Shown: piece by piece, positions 49,621-59,690 of the stretch
Position numbering within the stretch: position 1 is the first letter of the stretch
Layout: each line of letters opens with the position of its first letter
From: Rubellimicrobium arenae
GTDB taxonomy: Bacteria > Pseudomonadota > Alphaproteobacteria > Rhodobacterales > Rhodobacteraceae
Length of the DNA stretch: 64,000 bases
Direction of reading: 5' to 3'
Assembly: GCF_017916275.1 (NCBI RefSeq)
Contig: NZ_JAFMST010000004.1
Span: 62,001 to 126,000 of the forward strand
The notes under the pieces: generated by a model
Told to the model about the DNA's origin: nothing
The model's database searches: none
The model's input: only the letters and a program-made list of their open reading frames with translations
Translations under genes and position numbers: made by a program

Positions 49621-49826
49621 GTAGTGCTTCCTCCGGGCGGGCGCGCCCGATCCGATGGAACAGGGCGCGGTCCGCGTTCAACGCATGCCTGCGGAGTTGG
49701 TTTCCCACCGGAAGATAGGCAATAACAGCCGCCCCGAAGCCCATAACCCATGGATTGCGCCCAGGGCGGACGGCTCGGGGCGGACGGCTCGGGGCGGACG
49801 GCTCCGGCCGCCGTGCCCGCGCCGCC

Positions 49827-50291
49827 TCAGTAGCCCATCTCGGTGATGATCAGGCGCCCGGGGTTGCGGCGCGATCCGTCGTAGCTGCCGATCCAGATGT
49901 CATAAAGCCCCTGGGGCGGGTTCGCGATCGAGATGACCGGGTTCGACCCGTAGACGTCGTCCTGGTACCAGACCTCGCCGTTCGGCCCGCTGATGAGCAG
50001 CACGGCATCGGCATAGGATTCGACCGCAAAGGTCAGCTGCGCCGACTGCCCGTTCCAGTACAGGTCGAAGTCCGGGCGCGTGGTCACGAACCCGGCCGCA
50101 TTGATCCCGCAGGTGGCCAGGTTGTGCGTGCCGCCCGCGGTGATGTTGCGGACATAGGGATCGGGCGTGAACCCGGCCCACAGCTCGATCTGCCCGAAAT
50201 GGGGCGCTCCGGTCCAGTCGGGGCAGGCCAGGGCGGGCGAGGCCAGGCCAAGGACAGCCGCCGCCAGGGCGGCCAGGGAAAGGCGCTTCAT
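49827..50291 (-). CDS. secreted protein of unknown function, beta-rich
   Basis: 154 aa with a signal peptide (residues about 1-22, '[13 protein letters not shown]'). The mature domain is Tyr/Trp/Gly/Asn-rich and reads like a beta-sandwich resembling pre-peptidase C-terminal domains: '[22 protein letters not shown]', '[23 protein letters not shown]', '[12 protein letters not shown]'. Two cysteines (about 23 and 61) could pair. It is probably a periplasmic or secreted binding protein; no function assigned. It follows the OmpA-family gene's promoter region by about 200 nt with no clear operon link. Confidence 0.72.
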   Translation of the reverse strand: MKRLSLAALAAAVLGLASPALACPDWTGAPHFGQIELWAGFTPDPYVRNITAGGTHNLATCGINAAGFVTTRPDFDLYWNGQSAQLTFAVESYADAVLLISGPNGEVWYQDDVYGSNPVISIANPPQGLYDIWIGSYDGSRRNPGRLIITEMGY

Positions 50292-50475
50292 GGGAATCTC
50301 CAGTCAAATCGGGCAGATCGCCGCGTCCGTTCAATGCCTGCAATGTCCCTCCCGCCCCCCTCTCCTGTCAACGGCGGAAGCGGGCTGGTCAGGAAAACCC
50401 GACCGGACCGGCGGCCATTGCGGGGACCTGCGCGACACCCTACCCTTCGCCCCGACTGCAAGGGAGTTGAGCGCC

Positions 50476-51711
50476 ATGAACGAGACCACGCGGATCGCCC
50501 CTCCGGCCGACGCCTCCGGCCATGGCCCCGGCCTGTCCTCCTTCGACTGGGCCGACCCCCTGCGGCTCGAGGACCAGCTGTCCGAGGACGAGCGGATGCT
50601 TCGCGACGCCGCCCGGCAGTTCGCGGAAGGACGCCTCGCCCCGCGCGTCCAGCAGGCCTACCACGAGGAGACCGCCGACCCGTCGATCTTCCGCGAGATG
50701 GGCGAGGCCGGGCTCCTCGGCGTCACCATCCCCGAGGAGCATGGCGGCCTGGGCGCCGGCTACGTCGCCTACGGGCTCGTCGCCCGCGAGGTGGAGCGCG
50801 TGGATTCGGGCTACCGCTCGATGATGTCGGTCCAGTCCTCCCTCGTGATGTACCCGATCCACGCCTACGGCTCGGACGCGCAGCAGGCGAAGTACCTCCC
50901 CGGCCTCGCCGCGGGCGAGCTGATCGGCTGCTTCGGCCTGACCGAGCCCGACGCCGGCTCGGACCCCGGCGGGATGCGGACGACCGCCCGTAAAACCTCC
51001 GGCGGCTACCTCCTCAACGGCACCAAGACCTGGATCTCGAACGCCCCCCTCGCCGATGTCTTCGTGGTCTGGGCCAAGTCCGAGGCGCATGGCGGCAAGA
51101 TCCGGGGCTTCGTCCTCGACAAGGGCACCCCCGGCCTGTCCGCCCCCAAGATCGGCGGCAAGCTGTCGCTCCGCGCCTCCGTCACCGGCCAGATCATCAT
51201 GGAGGACGTGGAGGTCCCCGAGGACGCGCTCCTGCCGGGCGTCGAGGGGCTCAAGGGACCCTTCGGCTGCCTCAACCGCGCGCGCTACGGCATCTCCTGG
51301 GGCGTCATGGGCGCCGCCGAGGCCTGCTGGCACACCGCGCGCCAGTACGGGCTCGACCGCAGGCAGTTCGGCAAGCCGCTGGCCCAGAACCAGCTTTTCC
51401 AGAAAAAGCTCGCCGACATGCAGACCGAGATCGCGCTGGGCCTCCAGGGCGCGCTCGCGCTCGGCCGCATGATGGAGGCGGGCCGCGCCTCGCCCGAGGC
51501 CATCTCGCTGATGAAGCGCAACAACTGCGGCAAGGCGCTCGACGTGGCGCGGGCGTCGCGGGACATGCTGGGGGGCAACGGCATCTCGGACGCCTTCCCG
51601 GTCATGCGCCACATGATCAACCTGGAAACCGTGAACACCTACGAAGGCACCCACGACGTCCACGCCCTGATCCTGGGGCGCGCGCAGACGGGGCTCCAGG
51701 CCTTCCAGTAA
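50476..51711 (+). CDS. gcdH: glutaryl-CoA dehydrogenase
   Basis: 411 aa. It oxidatively decarboxylates glutaryl-CoA to crotonyl-CoA in lysine and tryptophan breakdown, a flavin enzyme. The acyl-CoA dehydrogenase fold shows '[21 protein letters not shown]', '[18 protein letters not shown]' and the catalytic Glu390 in '[17 protein letters not shown]'; these segments match the GCDH branch rather than short- or medium-chain enzymes. The ATG at 50476 follows AGGGAG at 9 nt. The following gene is on the other strand, so no pathway operon is visible. The substrate assignment rests on family resemblance. Confidence 0.88.
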   Translation: MNETTRIAPPADASGHGPGLSSFDWADPLRLEDQLSEDERMLRDAARQFAEGRLAPRVQQAYHEETADPSIFREMGEAGLLGVTIPEEHGGLGAGYVAYGLVAREVERVDSGYRSMMSVQSSLVMYPIHAYGSDAQQAKYLPGLAAGELIGCFGLTEPDAGSDPGGMRTTARKTSGGYLLNGTKTWISNAPLADVFVVWAKSEAHGGKIRGFVLDKGTPGLSAPKIGGKLSLRASVTGQIIMEDVEVPEDALLPGVEGLKGPFGCLNRARYGISWGVMGAAEACWHTARQYGLDRRQFGKPLAQNQLFQKKLADMQTEIALGLQGALALGRMMEAGRASPEAISLMKRNNCGKALDVARASRDMLGGNGISDAFPVMRHMINLETVNTYEGTHDVHALILGRAQTGLQAFQ

Positions 51712-51727
51712 GGCGCGGGCGGCGGTC

Positions 51728-52348
51728 CTAGCGGGCCGCCACGGCCAGCCCGGTCGGCACCGCGCGGCGCTCCGGCCCGCCGTCCGTCCGGCTCGAGCGG
51801 AGCACGGCCGCGCCCAGCTCCGGCAGGTAATCGAGGCGCAGCGTCAGCCCGCCCGTCTTGCCCCAGTCGTAATGCACCTCGACGTCGATCGTCCCGTAGC
51901 GGCACCCGCCCAGGTCCAGGGGCTCCCCCCGCGCAAAGGCGACGTCCGCGATCTCGGCGTGCATGGTGCCGTCGGCCTGCCGGACCGTCGTCCGCCCCGA
52001 CCAGTGCGCCCCCGGCGCGGGCGGCGGCAGGGTCAGCGGCGGCTGCGGAAAGACCACGTCCATCCGCGTCATCGGCATGGGCGACCCCAGGCTGTCCAGC
52101 GCCACCTCCTCGAAGACATAGACCCCATGGGCCGCGCGGAACCGGATCGGCGCCTCCCCGTTCGCGTGCCGCTCCTCGATCTCGACCGCCCCGTCGCCCC
52201 GGCGGCGCAGCAGCGTCGTGTCGCCGTTGGCGAAGCTCACGACCACCCCGGCGGCGAGATCCGCCGCCGCCGGGCAGGCGGCCCGGGCGGGTCCGGTGGC
52301 GGCCAGGGCCAGGATCGGGGCGGCACAAAGGACGGCAGGCAGGCGCAT
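51728..52348 (-). CDS. exported protein of unknown function
   Basis: 206 aa with a signal peptide (about residues 1-23, '[23 protein letters not shown]'). The mature chain is a beta-rich pattern, for example '[26 protein letters not shown]', '[23 protein letters not shown]' and '[28 protein letters not shown]'; it contains two cysteines. No domain is recognised. The ATG at 52348 follows GAAGGG. It is convergent with the glutaryl-CoA dehydrogenase gene, with 16 nt between the stops, and divergent from pyrC. Confidence 0.7.
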   Translation of the reverse strand: MRLPAVLCAAPILALAATGPARAACPAAADLAAGVVVSFANGDTTLLRRRGDGAVEIEERHANGEAPIRFRAAHGVYVFEEVALDSLGSPMPMTRMDVVFPQPPLTLPPPAPGAHWSGRTTVRQADGTMHAEIADVAFARGEPLDLGGCRYGTIDVEVHYDWGKTGGLTLRLDYLPELGAAVLRSSRTDGGPERRAVPTGLAVAAR

Positions 52349-52520
52349 CGAAAACCCTTCGGCAACTTGGCCGGTCCTATGCCCCAGCCTCCGCCTCCTG
52401 CCCAGAGAGGCGCCCCTCATGACCCGCCGTCAACGCGGCCCAAGAAGCGGACCCCATGGGCACGGCCGCGGACGGTCCCCGGTCTGGCCTGCCTGCCGAG
52501 CCCGTGCTAGGTCGGATGCC

Positions 52521-53585
52521 ATGCCGAACCGAGCCTGGACCCGCCTCACCCTCCGCCGCCCCGACGACTGGCACCTCCACCTGCGGGACGGGGCCATGCT
52601 CCGGGCCGTGGCGCCCCATTCGGCCCGCGACTTCGGCCGCGCCATCATCATGCCGAACCTCGTGCCGCCCGTGGTCACCATGGCGCAGGCCGCCGCCTAC
52701 CGCGACCGCATCCGCGAGGCGCTTCCCCCGGGCAGCCGGTTCGAACCGCTGATGACCCTTTACCTGACCGAGGCCACGGACCCGGACGACGTCGCGCGCG
52801 CCTACCTGTCGGGCACCGCGCAGGCGGTGAAGCTCTACCCCGCCGGGGCCACGACCAACTCCCACGCCGGCGTCCGCGACCTGGGCAAGGTGCGCCCCGT
52901 CCTCGAACGCATGGCCGAGATCGGCATGACCCTTTGCATCCACGGCGAGGTGGTCGATCCCGACGTGGACATCTTCGACCGCGAGGCCGTGTTCATCGAC
53001 CGGGTGCTCAAGCCGCTCCGTCGCCGGGTCCCCGACCTCCGCATCGTGCTCGAACATGTGACCACCCAGGACGGCGTGGACTTCGTGCGCGACCAGCCCC
53101 GGAACGTGGCCGCGACGATCACCACCCACCACCTCGTCATCAACCGCAACGCCATCCTCGCGGGGGGGATCCGGCCCCACTACTACTGCCTGCCCGTCGC
53201 CAAGCGCGAGGCGCACCGCATCGCGCTCGTGCAGGCCGCCGTGTCGGGCGACGAACGCTTCTTCCTCGGAACCGATTCCGCGCCCCACCTCGACCAGGCC
53301 AAGCTCCAGCCCTGCGGCTGCGCGGGCTGCTTCACCGCGCCCGTCACCCTGCCCATCCTGGCCGAGGTCTTCGAGGCCGCCGAGGCGCTGGACAAGCTCG
53401 AATCCTTCGTGTCGCTCAACGGCCCGCGCTATTACGGCCTGCCCCCCAACGACGACCGGGTCACGCTCGTCCGGGGCGAGGCCTGGACCGCGCCCCCCGC
53501 CATCCTGACCGACGACGGGCCCGTGACGGTGTTCGACCCGGGCTTCCCCCTGCATTGGCGGCTGGAGGATCAGGCCGCCGCCTGA
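52521..53585 (+). CDS. pyrC: dihydroorotase (class II, homodimeric)
   Basis: 354 aa. It closes N-carbamoyl-aspartate to dihydroorotate in pyrimidine synthesis. The zinc site is H18-x-H20 in 'DWHLHLRDG', the carbamylated Lys104 in '[10 protein letters not shown]', the His of '[10 protein letters not shown]' and the Asp of 'FLGTDSAPH'. The length and 'NSHAGV' motif are those of the E. coli-type class II enzyme. The ATG at 52521 starts the canonical N-terminus. It lies 684 nt upstream of pyrE, with one gene between them. Confidence 0.97.
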   Translation: MPNRAWTRLTLRRPDDWHLHLRDGAMLRAVAPHSARDFGRAIIMPNLVPPVVTMAQAAAYRDRIREALPPGSRFEPLMTLYLTEATDPDDVARAYLSGTAQAVKLYPAGATTNSHAGVRDLGKVRPVLERMAEIGMTLCIHGEVVDPDVDIFDREAVFIDRVLKPLRRRVPDLRIVLEHVTTQDGVDFVRDQPRNVAATITTHHLVINRNAILAGGIRPHYYCLPVAKREAHRIALVQAAVSGDERFFLGTDSAPHLDQAKLQPCGCAGCFTAPVTLPILAEVFEAAEALDKLESFVSLNGPRYYGLPPNDDRVTLVRGEAWTAPPAILTDDGPVTVFDPGFPLHWRLEDQAAA

Positions 53586-53621
53586 CCGACGCCGGACCGG
53601 CGCCCCCGCCCGGCCGGGGCG

Positions 53622-53639
53622 TCGGCCATCGCTGGCCGA
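53622..53639 (+). terminator. possible hairpin after pyrC
   Basis: TCGGCCA / TGGCCGA with a 4-nt loop lies 36 nt after the pyrC stop. It has no T-run, so its strength is doubtful. Confidence 0.3.
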
Positions 53640-53730
53640 GCCGCCCGGGCCGGCGGACGATTTTCCCGGCCCCGGGCCGCGCAAGCCCTACATTGGTCGC
53701 AGTCCCCGCCCGACATCGTCCGAGGCTGCC

Positions 53731-54201
53731 ATGGACCCGATCATCGACGCCCTGCTCGCCTGGATCGGCGAGAACTCCGCCTATGATGTCGCCGGCCTGC
53801 CCCGTCCTGCCGTGGTGCTGCTCGCGCCCGGGGACCTGACGCGCGAATACTACGCCGCCGCCCCGCAGCTCCTCCCCGAGGATGGCGTGGACGACCGCCT
53901 GCTCGCGCTCTACTCGGCCGAGGACGGGCCGGACGGCACGCTCTACCTCCTCGCGCCCCGCCATGTTCCCGACGCCGGGCGCTGGGACGACCCGACCGAC
54001 AACCCGCTCTTCCGCGAGATCGTGCTCCACGAGCTCGTGCATCACGTCCAGTGGCAGACCGGCGCCGCCGAGACCTGGCCCTGTCCCCAGTTCGGGGAAC
54101 AGGAGGCCTACACGCTGGGCGGGATCTACCTCCGGCAGGTCCATGCGGCCGATCCCATCCCGAACCGCGGCTTCTGGGCCCGGACCTATTCGATCTGCTG
54201 A
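53731..54201 (+). CDS. DUF6647-type protein with HExxH motif
   Basis: 156 aa, apparently cytoplasmic: no signal peptide or membrane segment. The core reads '[18 protein letters not shown]', with the zinc-metallopeptidase motif H-E-L-V-H, and '[16 protein letters not shown]', whose Glu could be the third ligand. It matches DUF6647, a family with no known substrate. '[17 protein letters not shown]' and '[11 protein letters not shown]' precede the motif. It lies between pyrC and pyrE on the same strand but with gaps of 145 and 67 nt, so a functional link to pyrimidine synthesis is not supported. Confidence 0.78.
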   Translation: MDPIIDALLAWIGENSAYDVAGLPRPAVVLLAPGDLTREYYAAAPQLLPEDGVDDRLLALYSAEDGPDGTLYLLAPRHVPDAGRWDDPTDNPLFREIVLHELVHHVQWQTGAAETWPCPQFGEQEAYTLGGIYLRQVHAADPIPNRGFWARTYSIC

Positions 54202-54268
54202 CGCGCGGGCCTTCCCTGCCCCGTCCGTCCCCGCTATGTCGCGGCGACCCAAAGCCCCGGAGCCGCCG

Positions 54269-54937
54269 ATGATCCCCACGAGCTTCCCCGCGCGCGAGGA
54301 AATCGCCCGCCTGTCCGCCTCCATGCTGATCGAGGCGAAGGCCGTCCACTTCAACGCGCGCGAGCCCTTCACCCACGCCTCGGGGCGCAAGGCGCCGACC
54401 TACATCGACTGCCGCCGCCTGATCTCCTTCCCCCGCATCCGTGCGGCGCTGATGGACTTCCTTTGCGTCACCGTGATGCGCGACGCGGGCGTCGAGGCCT
54501 TCGAAAACATCGCCGGGGGCGAGACGGCGGGCATCCCCTTCGCGGCCCTGGTCGCGGACCGCCTCGCGCTGCCCATGACCTATGTCCGCAAGAAGCCCAA
54601 GGGCTACGGCCGCAACGCCCGGATCGAGGGCGTCATGCCCGAGGGCGCCCGCGTCCTCCTGGTCGAGGATCTCGCCACTGACGGCGGCTCCAAACTGTCC
54701 TTCGTGCAGGCCATCCGCGACACCGGCGCCACCTGCGCGCACACGGCGGTCATCTTCGCCTACGGCATCTTCCCCGAGATGCACGACCGCCTCGCGGCGG
54801 AGGGCGTGACGCTCCACAGCCTCTGCACCTGGTGGGACGTCCTGGCCGAGGCCCGCCGCCAAGGGGCCTTCGACGCCGAGACGCTGGCCGCCGTCGAGGC
54901 CTATCTCCGCGATCCGGAGGGCTGGCTCCCCGCCTGA
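54269..54937 (+). CDS. pyrE: orotate phosphoribosyltransferase
   Basis: 222 aa. It attaches orotate to PRPP to give orotidine 5'-phosphate. The PRPP loop is '[14 protein letters not shown]', and the catalytic loop contains '[16 protein letters not shown]' with the essential lysines; '[17 protein letters not shown]' binds the base side. The start at ATG 54269 gives the family-like '[20 protein letters not shown]'. Together with pyrC it covers two steps of the pathway; the other pyr genes are not in the window. Confidence 0.96.
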   Translation: MIPTSFPAREEIARLSASMLIEAKAVHFNAREPFTHASGRKAPTYIDCRRLISFPRIRAALMDFLCVTVMRDAGVEAFENIAGGETAGIPFAALVADRLALPMTYVRKKPKGYGRNARIEGVMPEGARVLLVEDLATDGGSKLSFVQAIRDTGATCAHTAVIFAYGIFPEMHDRLAAEGVTLHSLCTWWDVLAEARRQGAFDAETLAAVEAYLRDPEGWLPA

Positions 54938-55371
54938 TCCTTGCCGTGCCTCGGGGCGTTGCGCCCGGCGCACGGTGCCGCAGGGTCCGGTTAACCAAGA
55001 CGCGCGATGCTTCCCCCTGCGACGGCCCGGGACCACATGCTCCCGCCCGCGCCCCCGGAGGCCGGCCCCCGTGCCGATGTGAACCGCCCCGCCGGGCCAT
55101 AGCTCTTTGGGGACCACATGGGCGGGGTCCGCTGGTGCCATGCCAGCCGCCGCGCGTCGAGGACGCGCCCCCCGCCCCCGGCCTGGCACCCGGGCGCGGC
55201 CATCGGGCAGGTCCGGCGACCCCGCGTCCCGGCGACCGCCCGATCCCCTCCGCTGTTGTCAACTCACCTCTGCGATTCATCCACAGGATCACCCACAGGA
55301 TTCATCGTTTGTGCCGATGACCCGGCCAGCGTAGGAACTAGAAAACAGAAGACGAACACGAGGCCCGAGTC
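54938..55371. other. intergenic region upstream of dnaB
   Basis: 434 nt without a supported gene. The first 300 nt are very GC-rich. Near the dnaB end composition becomes more AT-rich, where the promoter should lie, and two near-consensus DnaA boxes stand at 55277-55297. No tRNA or small RNA is recognised. Confidence 0.6.
55277..55297. promoter_or_regulatory. pair of DnaA-box-like sites upstream of dnaB
   Basis: TCATCCACA (55277-55285, one mismatch to TTATNCACA) and TCACCCACA (55289-55297, two mismatches) lie in direct repeat at 12-nt intervals, about 75-95 nt upstream of dnaB. Binding by DnaA is a hypothesis. Confidence 0.35.
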
Positions 55372-56859
55372 ATGACCGAGATCGCGCCGTTCCGGCCGCG
55401 CCAGCCTGCCGAGCCGCCCGTCCAGGAGGCGATGCCCCACAGCATCGAAGCCGAGCAGCAGATCCTTGGCGCGATCCTGACCAACAACGACATCTTCGAC
55501 CGGATCTCGGCCATCATCGGGCCCGAGCACTTCTACGATCCGGTTCATGCCCGCATCTTCGAGGTCGCCAAGTCCCGCATCCTCAAGAACGCGCTGGCCT
55601 CGCCCGTCACGCTCAAGGCCTTCCTCGAAGGCGACGAGGGGCTCAAGGAGCTGGGCGGCCCCGCCTACCTCGCGCGCCTCGCCGGCGCGGCGATCTCGGC
55701 CTTCGCGGCCAAGGACTACGCCCAGCTCATCTACGACCTCGCCATCCGGCGCGAGCTCATCAAGCTCGGCAAGGAGATCGCCGACCGCGCCGCAACCGTC
55801 GAGGTCGAGAGCCCCCCGGCCGAGCAGATCATCCAGGCCGAATCCGCGCTCTACAAGATGGCCGAGCAGGGCAAGTCCGAGACCGGCTTCCAGAGCTTCC
55901 TGCGCGCCGTCACCGACGCCGTGCAGTCCGCCAATGCCGCCTACCAGCGGGACGGCGGCCTTGCCGGGATCTCGACCGGGCTCATCGACCTCGACAAGAA
56001 GCTGGGGGGCCTGCATCCCTCCGACCTCCTGATCCTCGCGGGCCGCCCCTCCATGGGGAAGACCTCGCTTGCGACGAACATCGCCTTCAACATCGCCAAG
56101 GCCTACAAGCGCGGCCGCCGTCCCGACGGCACCGAGGGCACGGTCAACGGCGGCATCGTCGGCTTCTACTCCCTGGAAATGAGCGCCGAGCAGCTGGCCG
56201 CCCGCGTCCTCTCCGAGGCCTCCGAGGTCCCGTCCGAGCAGATCCGCCGCGGCGACATGACCGAGGCCGAGTTCCGCCGCTTCGTCGAGGCCGCCAAGGA
56301 CCTCGAGGCCTGCCCGCTCTTCATCGACGACACGGCCGCCATCCCGATCAACCAGCTCGCCGCCCGCGCGCGGCGGCTGAAGCGGACCCACGGGCTCGAC
56401 GTGCTGATGATCGACTACCTCCAGCTCGTGCGCCCGGCGACCGCCAAGGACAGCCGCGTCAACGAGGTGTCCGAGATCACCCAAGGGCTCAAGGCCATCG
56501 CCAAGGAGCTCGACATCCCGGTGATCGCGCTCTCGCAGCTCTCCCGTCAGGTCGAGAACCGCGAGGACAAGCGGCCCCAGCTCTCGGACCTTCGCGAATC
56601 GGGCTCGATCGAGCAGGACGCCGACGTCGTGATGTTCGTGTTCCGCGAGGAGTACTACAAGGAACGCGAAAAGCCCGGCGAGCACGAGCTCGACAAGATG
56701 GCGACCTGGCAGGCCGAGATGGAGCGCCTCCACGGCCGCGCCGAGGTCATCATCGGCAAGCAGCGCCACGGCCCCATCGGCACCGTGGACCTCAGCTTCG
56801 AAGGCCGCTTCACCCGCTTCGGCAACCTCGCCAAGCCCTGGCAGGGCGAGGAGCACTAA
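55372..56859 (+). CDS. dnaB: replicative DNA helicase
   Basis: 495 aa, full length. The hexameric helicase unwinds DNA at replication forks. The N-terminal domain ('MPHSIEAEQQILGAILTNND') is linked to a RecA-like motor with Walker A 'GRPSMGKTS' (224-232), 'YSLEMSAEQL', Walker B 'VLMIDYLQL', 'IALSQLSRQVENR' and the arginine finger region 'RQHRHGPIGT'-like 'KQRHGPIGTV'. There is no intein. The start at 55372 (MTEIAPFRPRQ) follows GAGGCCCGAG. It precedes alr by 129 nt on the same strand. Confidence 0.98.
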   Translation: MTEIAPFRPRQPAEPPVQEAMPHSIEAEQQILGAILTNNDIFDRISAIIGPEHFYDPVHARIFEVAKSRILKNALASPVTLKAFLEGDEGLKELGGPAYLARLAGAAISAFAAKDYAQLIYDLAIRRELIKLGKEIADRAATVEVESPPAEQIIQAESALYKMAEQGKSETGFQSFLRAVTDAVQSANAAYQRDGGLAGISTGLIDLDKKLGGLHPSDLLILAGRPSMGKTSLATNIAFNIAKAYKRGRRPDGTEGTVNGGIVGFYSLEMSAEQLAARVLSEASEVPSEQIRRGDMTEAEFRRFVEAAKDLEACPLFIDDTAAIPINQLAARARRLKRTHGLDVLMIDYLQLVRPATAKDSRVNEVSEITQGLKAIAKELDIPVIALSQLSRQVENREDKRPQLSDLRESGSIEQDADVVMFVFREEYYKEREKPGEHELDKMATWQAEMERLHGRAEVIIGKQRHGPIGTVDLSFEGRFTRFGNLAKPWQGEEH

Positions 56860-56988
56860 GCCCGCCCGTCGCTGCCGGGACGCCGCGGCCCGCTTGGGCC
56901 TCCTCCGGGCGGATGCCCCGCGGGCACCTGCCTGCCGCGTCACCGCCGCCTCTTGCCGCCCCGCGCCTCTCCTGCCATGAGGCGCGGC

Positions 56989-58023
56989 ATGGGCACCGGA
57001 CGGCTTTCCATCGACCTTTCCGCCATCGTCTCCAACTGGAAGGCGCTGGCCTCACTCGCACGCGTGGACGCCGCGCCAGTCGTCAAGGCGGACGCCTACG
57101 GCCTGGGGATCGGCCCCGTGGGACGCGCCCTCGCCAACGCGGGCGCCCGCAGGTTCTTCGTGGCCTACGCCGAGGAGGGCTTCACCCTCCGCCGCGCCGT
57201 CGGGCCGGGGCCCGAGATCATGGTCCTGTCGGGCCACATGGCCGGAGACGCCCGGGCGCTCGCGGAATGCGGCCTGACGCCGATGGTCAACTCGGTCGAG
57301 CAGTTGACGCGCCACCTCGAATCGCTGCCCGGCCATCCCTTCGGGATCCAGCTCGACACCGGGATGAACCGGCTGGGCATGGAATGGGCCGAATGGGCCG
57401 CCGTGGCCGAGATCGCGCTGTCGCAGAACCCCGTCCTGCTGATGAGCCATCTCGCCTGCGCGGACGAGCCCGACCACCCGATGAACCCCTACCAGCTCGA
57501 TCTCTTCCAGCAGATGACCGACGGGCTGAACGTGCCGCGATCGCTGTCGGCCACGGGGGGCATCCTGCTCGGCCCCGACTACCATTTCGACCTCGTGCGC
57601 CCCGGAATCGGCCTTTACGGCGGGCTGCCGTTCGAACACGCCCAGCCCGTCGTCACCCTCGACCTTCCGGTCATCCAGGTGCGCGACCTCCAGGAGGGCG
57701 AGGTCGCGGGCTACGGCAACACCTGGCAGGCGCAGCGCCCCTCGCGGCTGGCGACGGTCTCGGCGGGCTACGCCGACGGCCTCCTGCGGAGCCTGAGCCA
57801 CCGGGTCACGCTCTGGCACGGGGACACGCCCTGCCCCGCCGTGGGACGCGTGTCCATGGACCTCATCATCGTGGACGTCACCGACCTTCCCGAGGACCCC
57901 GAGGCGCTCACCGTCATCGGCCCGAACCAGAGCATCGACCAGCTTGCCGAGGCGGCGGGGACCATCGGCTACGAGGTGCTGACCTCGCTGGGCTCCCGCT
58001 ACGCCCGCTCCCTGCGCGAATGA
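56989..58023 (+). CDS. alr: alanine racemase
   Basis: 344 aa. It makes D-alanine for peptidoglycan with PLP bound by K33 in '[11 protein letters not shown]'; the second catalytic residue Tyr261 is in '[11 protein letters not shown]'. Other marks are '[11 protein letters not shown]' and 'RPGIGLYGG'. The ATG at 56989 was chosen over 56977 by the family start ([10 protein letters not shown]) and GAGGCG upstream. The last four bases overlap the next gene's start (ATGA), so alr and the Mla permease are co-translated. Confidence 0.93.
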   Translation: MGTGRLSIDLSAIVSNWKALASLARVDAAPVVKADAYGLGIGPVGRALANAGARRFFVAYAEEGFTLRRAVGPGPEIMVLSGHMAGDARALAECGLTPMVNSVEQLTRHLESLPGHPFGIQLDTGMNRLGMEWAEWAAVAEIALSQNPVLLMSHLACADEPDHPMNPYQLDLFQQMTDGLNVPRSLSATGGILLGPDYHFDLVRPGIGLYGGLPFEHAQPVVTLDLPVIQVRDLQEGEVAGYGNTWQAQRPSRLATVSAGYADGLLRSLSHRVTLWHGDTPCPAVGRVSMDLIIVDVTDLPEDPEALTVIGPNQSIDQLAEAAGTIGYEVLTSLGSRYARSLRE

Positions 58024-58802
58024 TCCTCCTGTCGGCGATCGGACGTCTCGGCGCCTGGACCCTCGCCCTCCTCGCGGGGATCGGCCGGTTCGCGGCCTTC
58101 ACCCTCGAGACCCTGAGCCATGCCGTCCGCCCGCCCTTCCACGGGCGCGAGATCGCGCTGGCGCTGCTCCAGATGGGATGGCTGTCCTTGCCCGTCGTGG
58201 GCCTCACGGCGCTCTTCACCGGCGGCGCGCTCGCTCTCCAGATCTACGCCGGCGGCAACCGGTTCGGCGCCGAGGCGGTGGTCCCCCAGATCGTCGCCAT
58301 CGGCATGGTGCGCGAGCTCGGCCCCGTGCTCGTGGGCCTGATGATCGCCGCCCGCGTGACCTCCTCGGTCGCCGCCGAGATCGCCACCATGAAGGTGACC
58401 GAGCAGATCGACGCGCTCGTGACCCTGTCCACCCATCCGATGAAATACCTCGTCCTGCCGCGTGTCCTCGCCGGCCTGGTCTCGGTTCCGGTTCTCGTGG
58501 GGATCGGCGACATCATCGGCGTCATGGGCGGCTGGCTCGTGGCGACGGAACGGCTGGGCTTCGTCTCGACGTCCTACCTTCACAACACCATCAACTTCCT
58601 CGAGCCGCTGGACATCATCTCGTCGCTGGCCAAGGGCGCGGTCTTCGGGTTCCTGGCCGCGCTCATGGGCTGCTGGTTCGGCCTCAACTCGGGCCGGGGC
58701 GCCATGGGCGTCGGACGCGCGACCAAGGGCGCGGTCGTCGCGGCCTCGGTCGCGATCCTGGCCGCCAACCTCGTCCTGACCGAAGCGTTCTTCTCCGCAT
58801 GA
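58020..58802 (+). CDS. mlaE: MlaE-type ABC transporter permease
   Basis: 260 aa with about five membrane helices. The family motifs '[51 protein letters not shown]' (in part) and '[11 protein letters not shown]' are intact, including the loop that faces the ATPase. MlaE/MlaF move phospholipids between the membranes to keep the outer membrane asymmetric. It overlaps alr and mlaF by 4 nt on each side (ATGA), so all three are translated as a unit. No MlaD, MlaB or MlaC gene is in the window. Confidence 0.93.
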   Translation: MILLSAIGRLGAWTLALLAGIGRFAAFTLETLSHAVRPPFHGREIALALLQMGWLSLPVVGLTALFTGGALALQIYAGGNRFGAEAVVPQIVAIGMVRELGPVLVGLMIAARVTSSVAAEIATMKVTEQIDALVTLSTHPMKYLVLPRVLAGLVSVPVLVGIGDIIGVMGGWLVATERLGFVSTSYLHNTINFLEPLDIISSLAKGAVFGFLAALMGCWFGLNSGRGAMGVGRATKGAVVAASVAILAANLVLTEAFFSA

Positions 58803-59539
58803 TCGAGCTGCGCGGCCTCCGGAAGTCCTTCGGCCCGAACACCGTCCTGGACGGCATCGACCTCGACGTCGCCCGCGGCAAAAGCCTTGTCGTGATCGGG
58901 GGGTCGGGCACGGGCAAGTCCGTGCTGCTCAAGTGCATCCTGGGCCTCGTCGCTCCGGACGCGGGCACCATCCGGCTCGGCGGGCAGGACGTGACCCGCC
59001 TGCCCCGCGACGCCTTCCTCAGCCGCTTCGGGATGCTGTTCCAGGGCGGGGCGCTGTTCGATTCGCTGCCGGTGTGGCAGAACGTGGCCTTCCGGCATCT
59101 CAAGGCCAGGATGCCCCGCGCCGAGGCGCGCGCCCGCGCCATCGACGCCCTGGCCCGCGTGGGCCTGCCGGAACGGACCGCCGACCTTTACCCCGCCGAG
59201 CTTTCGGGCGGGATGCAGAAGCGCGCCGCGCTGGCCCGCGCCATCGCGGCAAGCCCCGAGGTCGTCTTCTTCGACGAGCCCACGGCCGGGCTCGACCCCA
59301 TCATGGCGGGCGTCATCAACCGCCTGATCCGCGAGGCGGTGACGGACCTGGGCGCGACCGCGGTGACCATCACCCATGACATGACCACCGTGCATACGGT
59401 CGCCGATCGCGTGGCGCTCCTCCACGGGGGCAAGCTGCGCTGGATGGGGCCGACGGCCGATCTCGACCACAGCGGCGACCCTTTCGTGGAGCAGTTCATC
59501 CACGGCCGCCCCGACGGTCCGATCGCCACGCTGCGCTGA
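58799..59539 (+). CDS. mlaF: MlaF-type ABC transporter ATPase
   Basis: 246 aa. Walker A 'GGSGTGKS' (34-41), Q-loop 'MLFQGGALFDSL', signature 'LSGGMQKRAALARAI', Walker B 'VVFFDEPTAGLDP' and the switch His in 'ITHDMTT' are all present. This is the energising subunit of the lipid-transport complex whose permease is encoded just upstream. The C-terminal end 'EQFIHGRPDGPIATLR' is the common tail of the family. It starts at the ATG overlapping the mlaE stop. Confidence 0.95.
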   Translation: MIELRGLRKSFGPNTVLDGIDLDVARGKSLVVIGGSGTGKSVLLKCILGLVAPDAGTIRLGGQDVTRLPRDAFLSRFGMLFQGGALFDSLPVWQNVAFRHLKARMPRAEARARAIDALARVGLPERTADLYPAELSGGMQKRAALARAIAASPEVVFFDEPTAGLDPIMAGVINRLIREAVTDLGATAVTITHDMTTVHTVADRVALLHGGKLRWMGPTADLDHSGDPFVEQFIHGRPDGPIATLR

Positions 59540-59690
59540 CCGCGGCGATATCCGAAGGCAGCTCCTAACCTTTTGGCCAACGTGCCCTTTTGGGACCTGA
59601 CCCCGGGGAACCTTCCCCGGTCCAGGCCATTGGTTTCGGGACAGTCGCCCGGACCATGGGGCCGGGCTCCCGACAGGAGAAAGAGCGCCG

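Noticed and set aside
54938-55371. Replication origin upstream of dnaB
   Set aside because: Only two imperfect DnaA-like sites, no AT-rich unwinding element, and none of the gene neighbours (hemE, dnaA, parAB) expected at an alphaproteobacterial origin.
59601-59620. GC-rich hairpin (CCGGGGAA / TTCCCCGG) between mlaF and the coiled-coil gene as a terminator
   Set aside because: It has no T-run and a loop of only two bases; it might be a weak pause or nothing.
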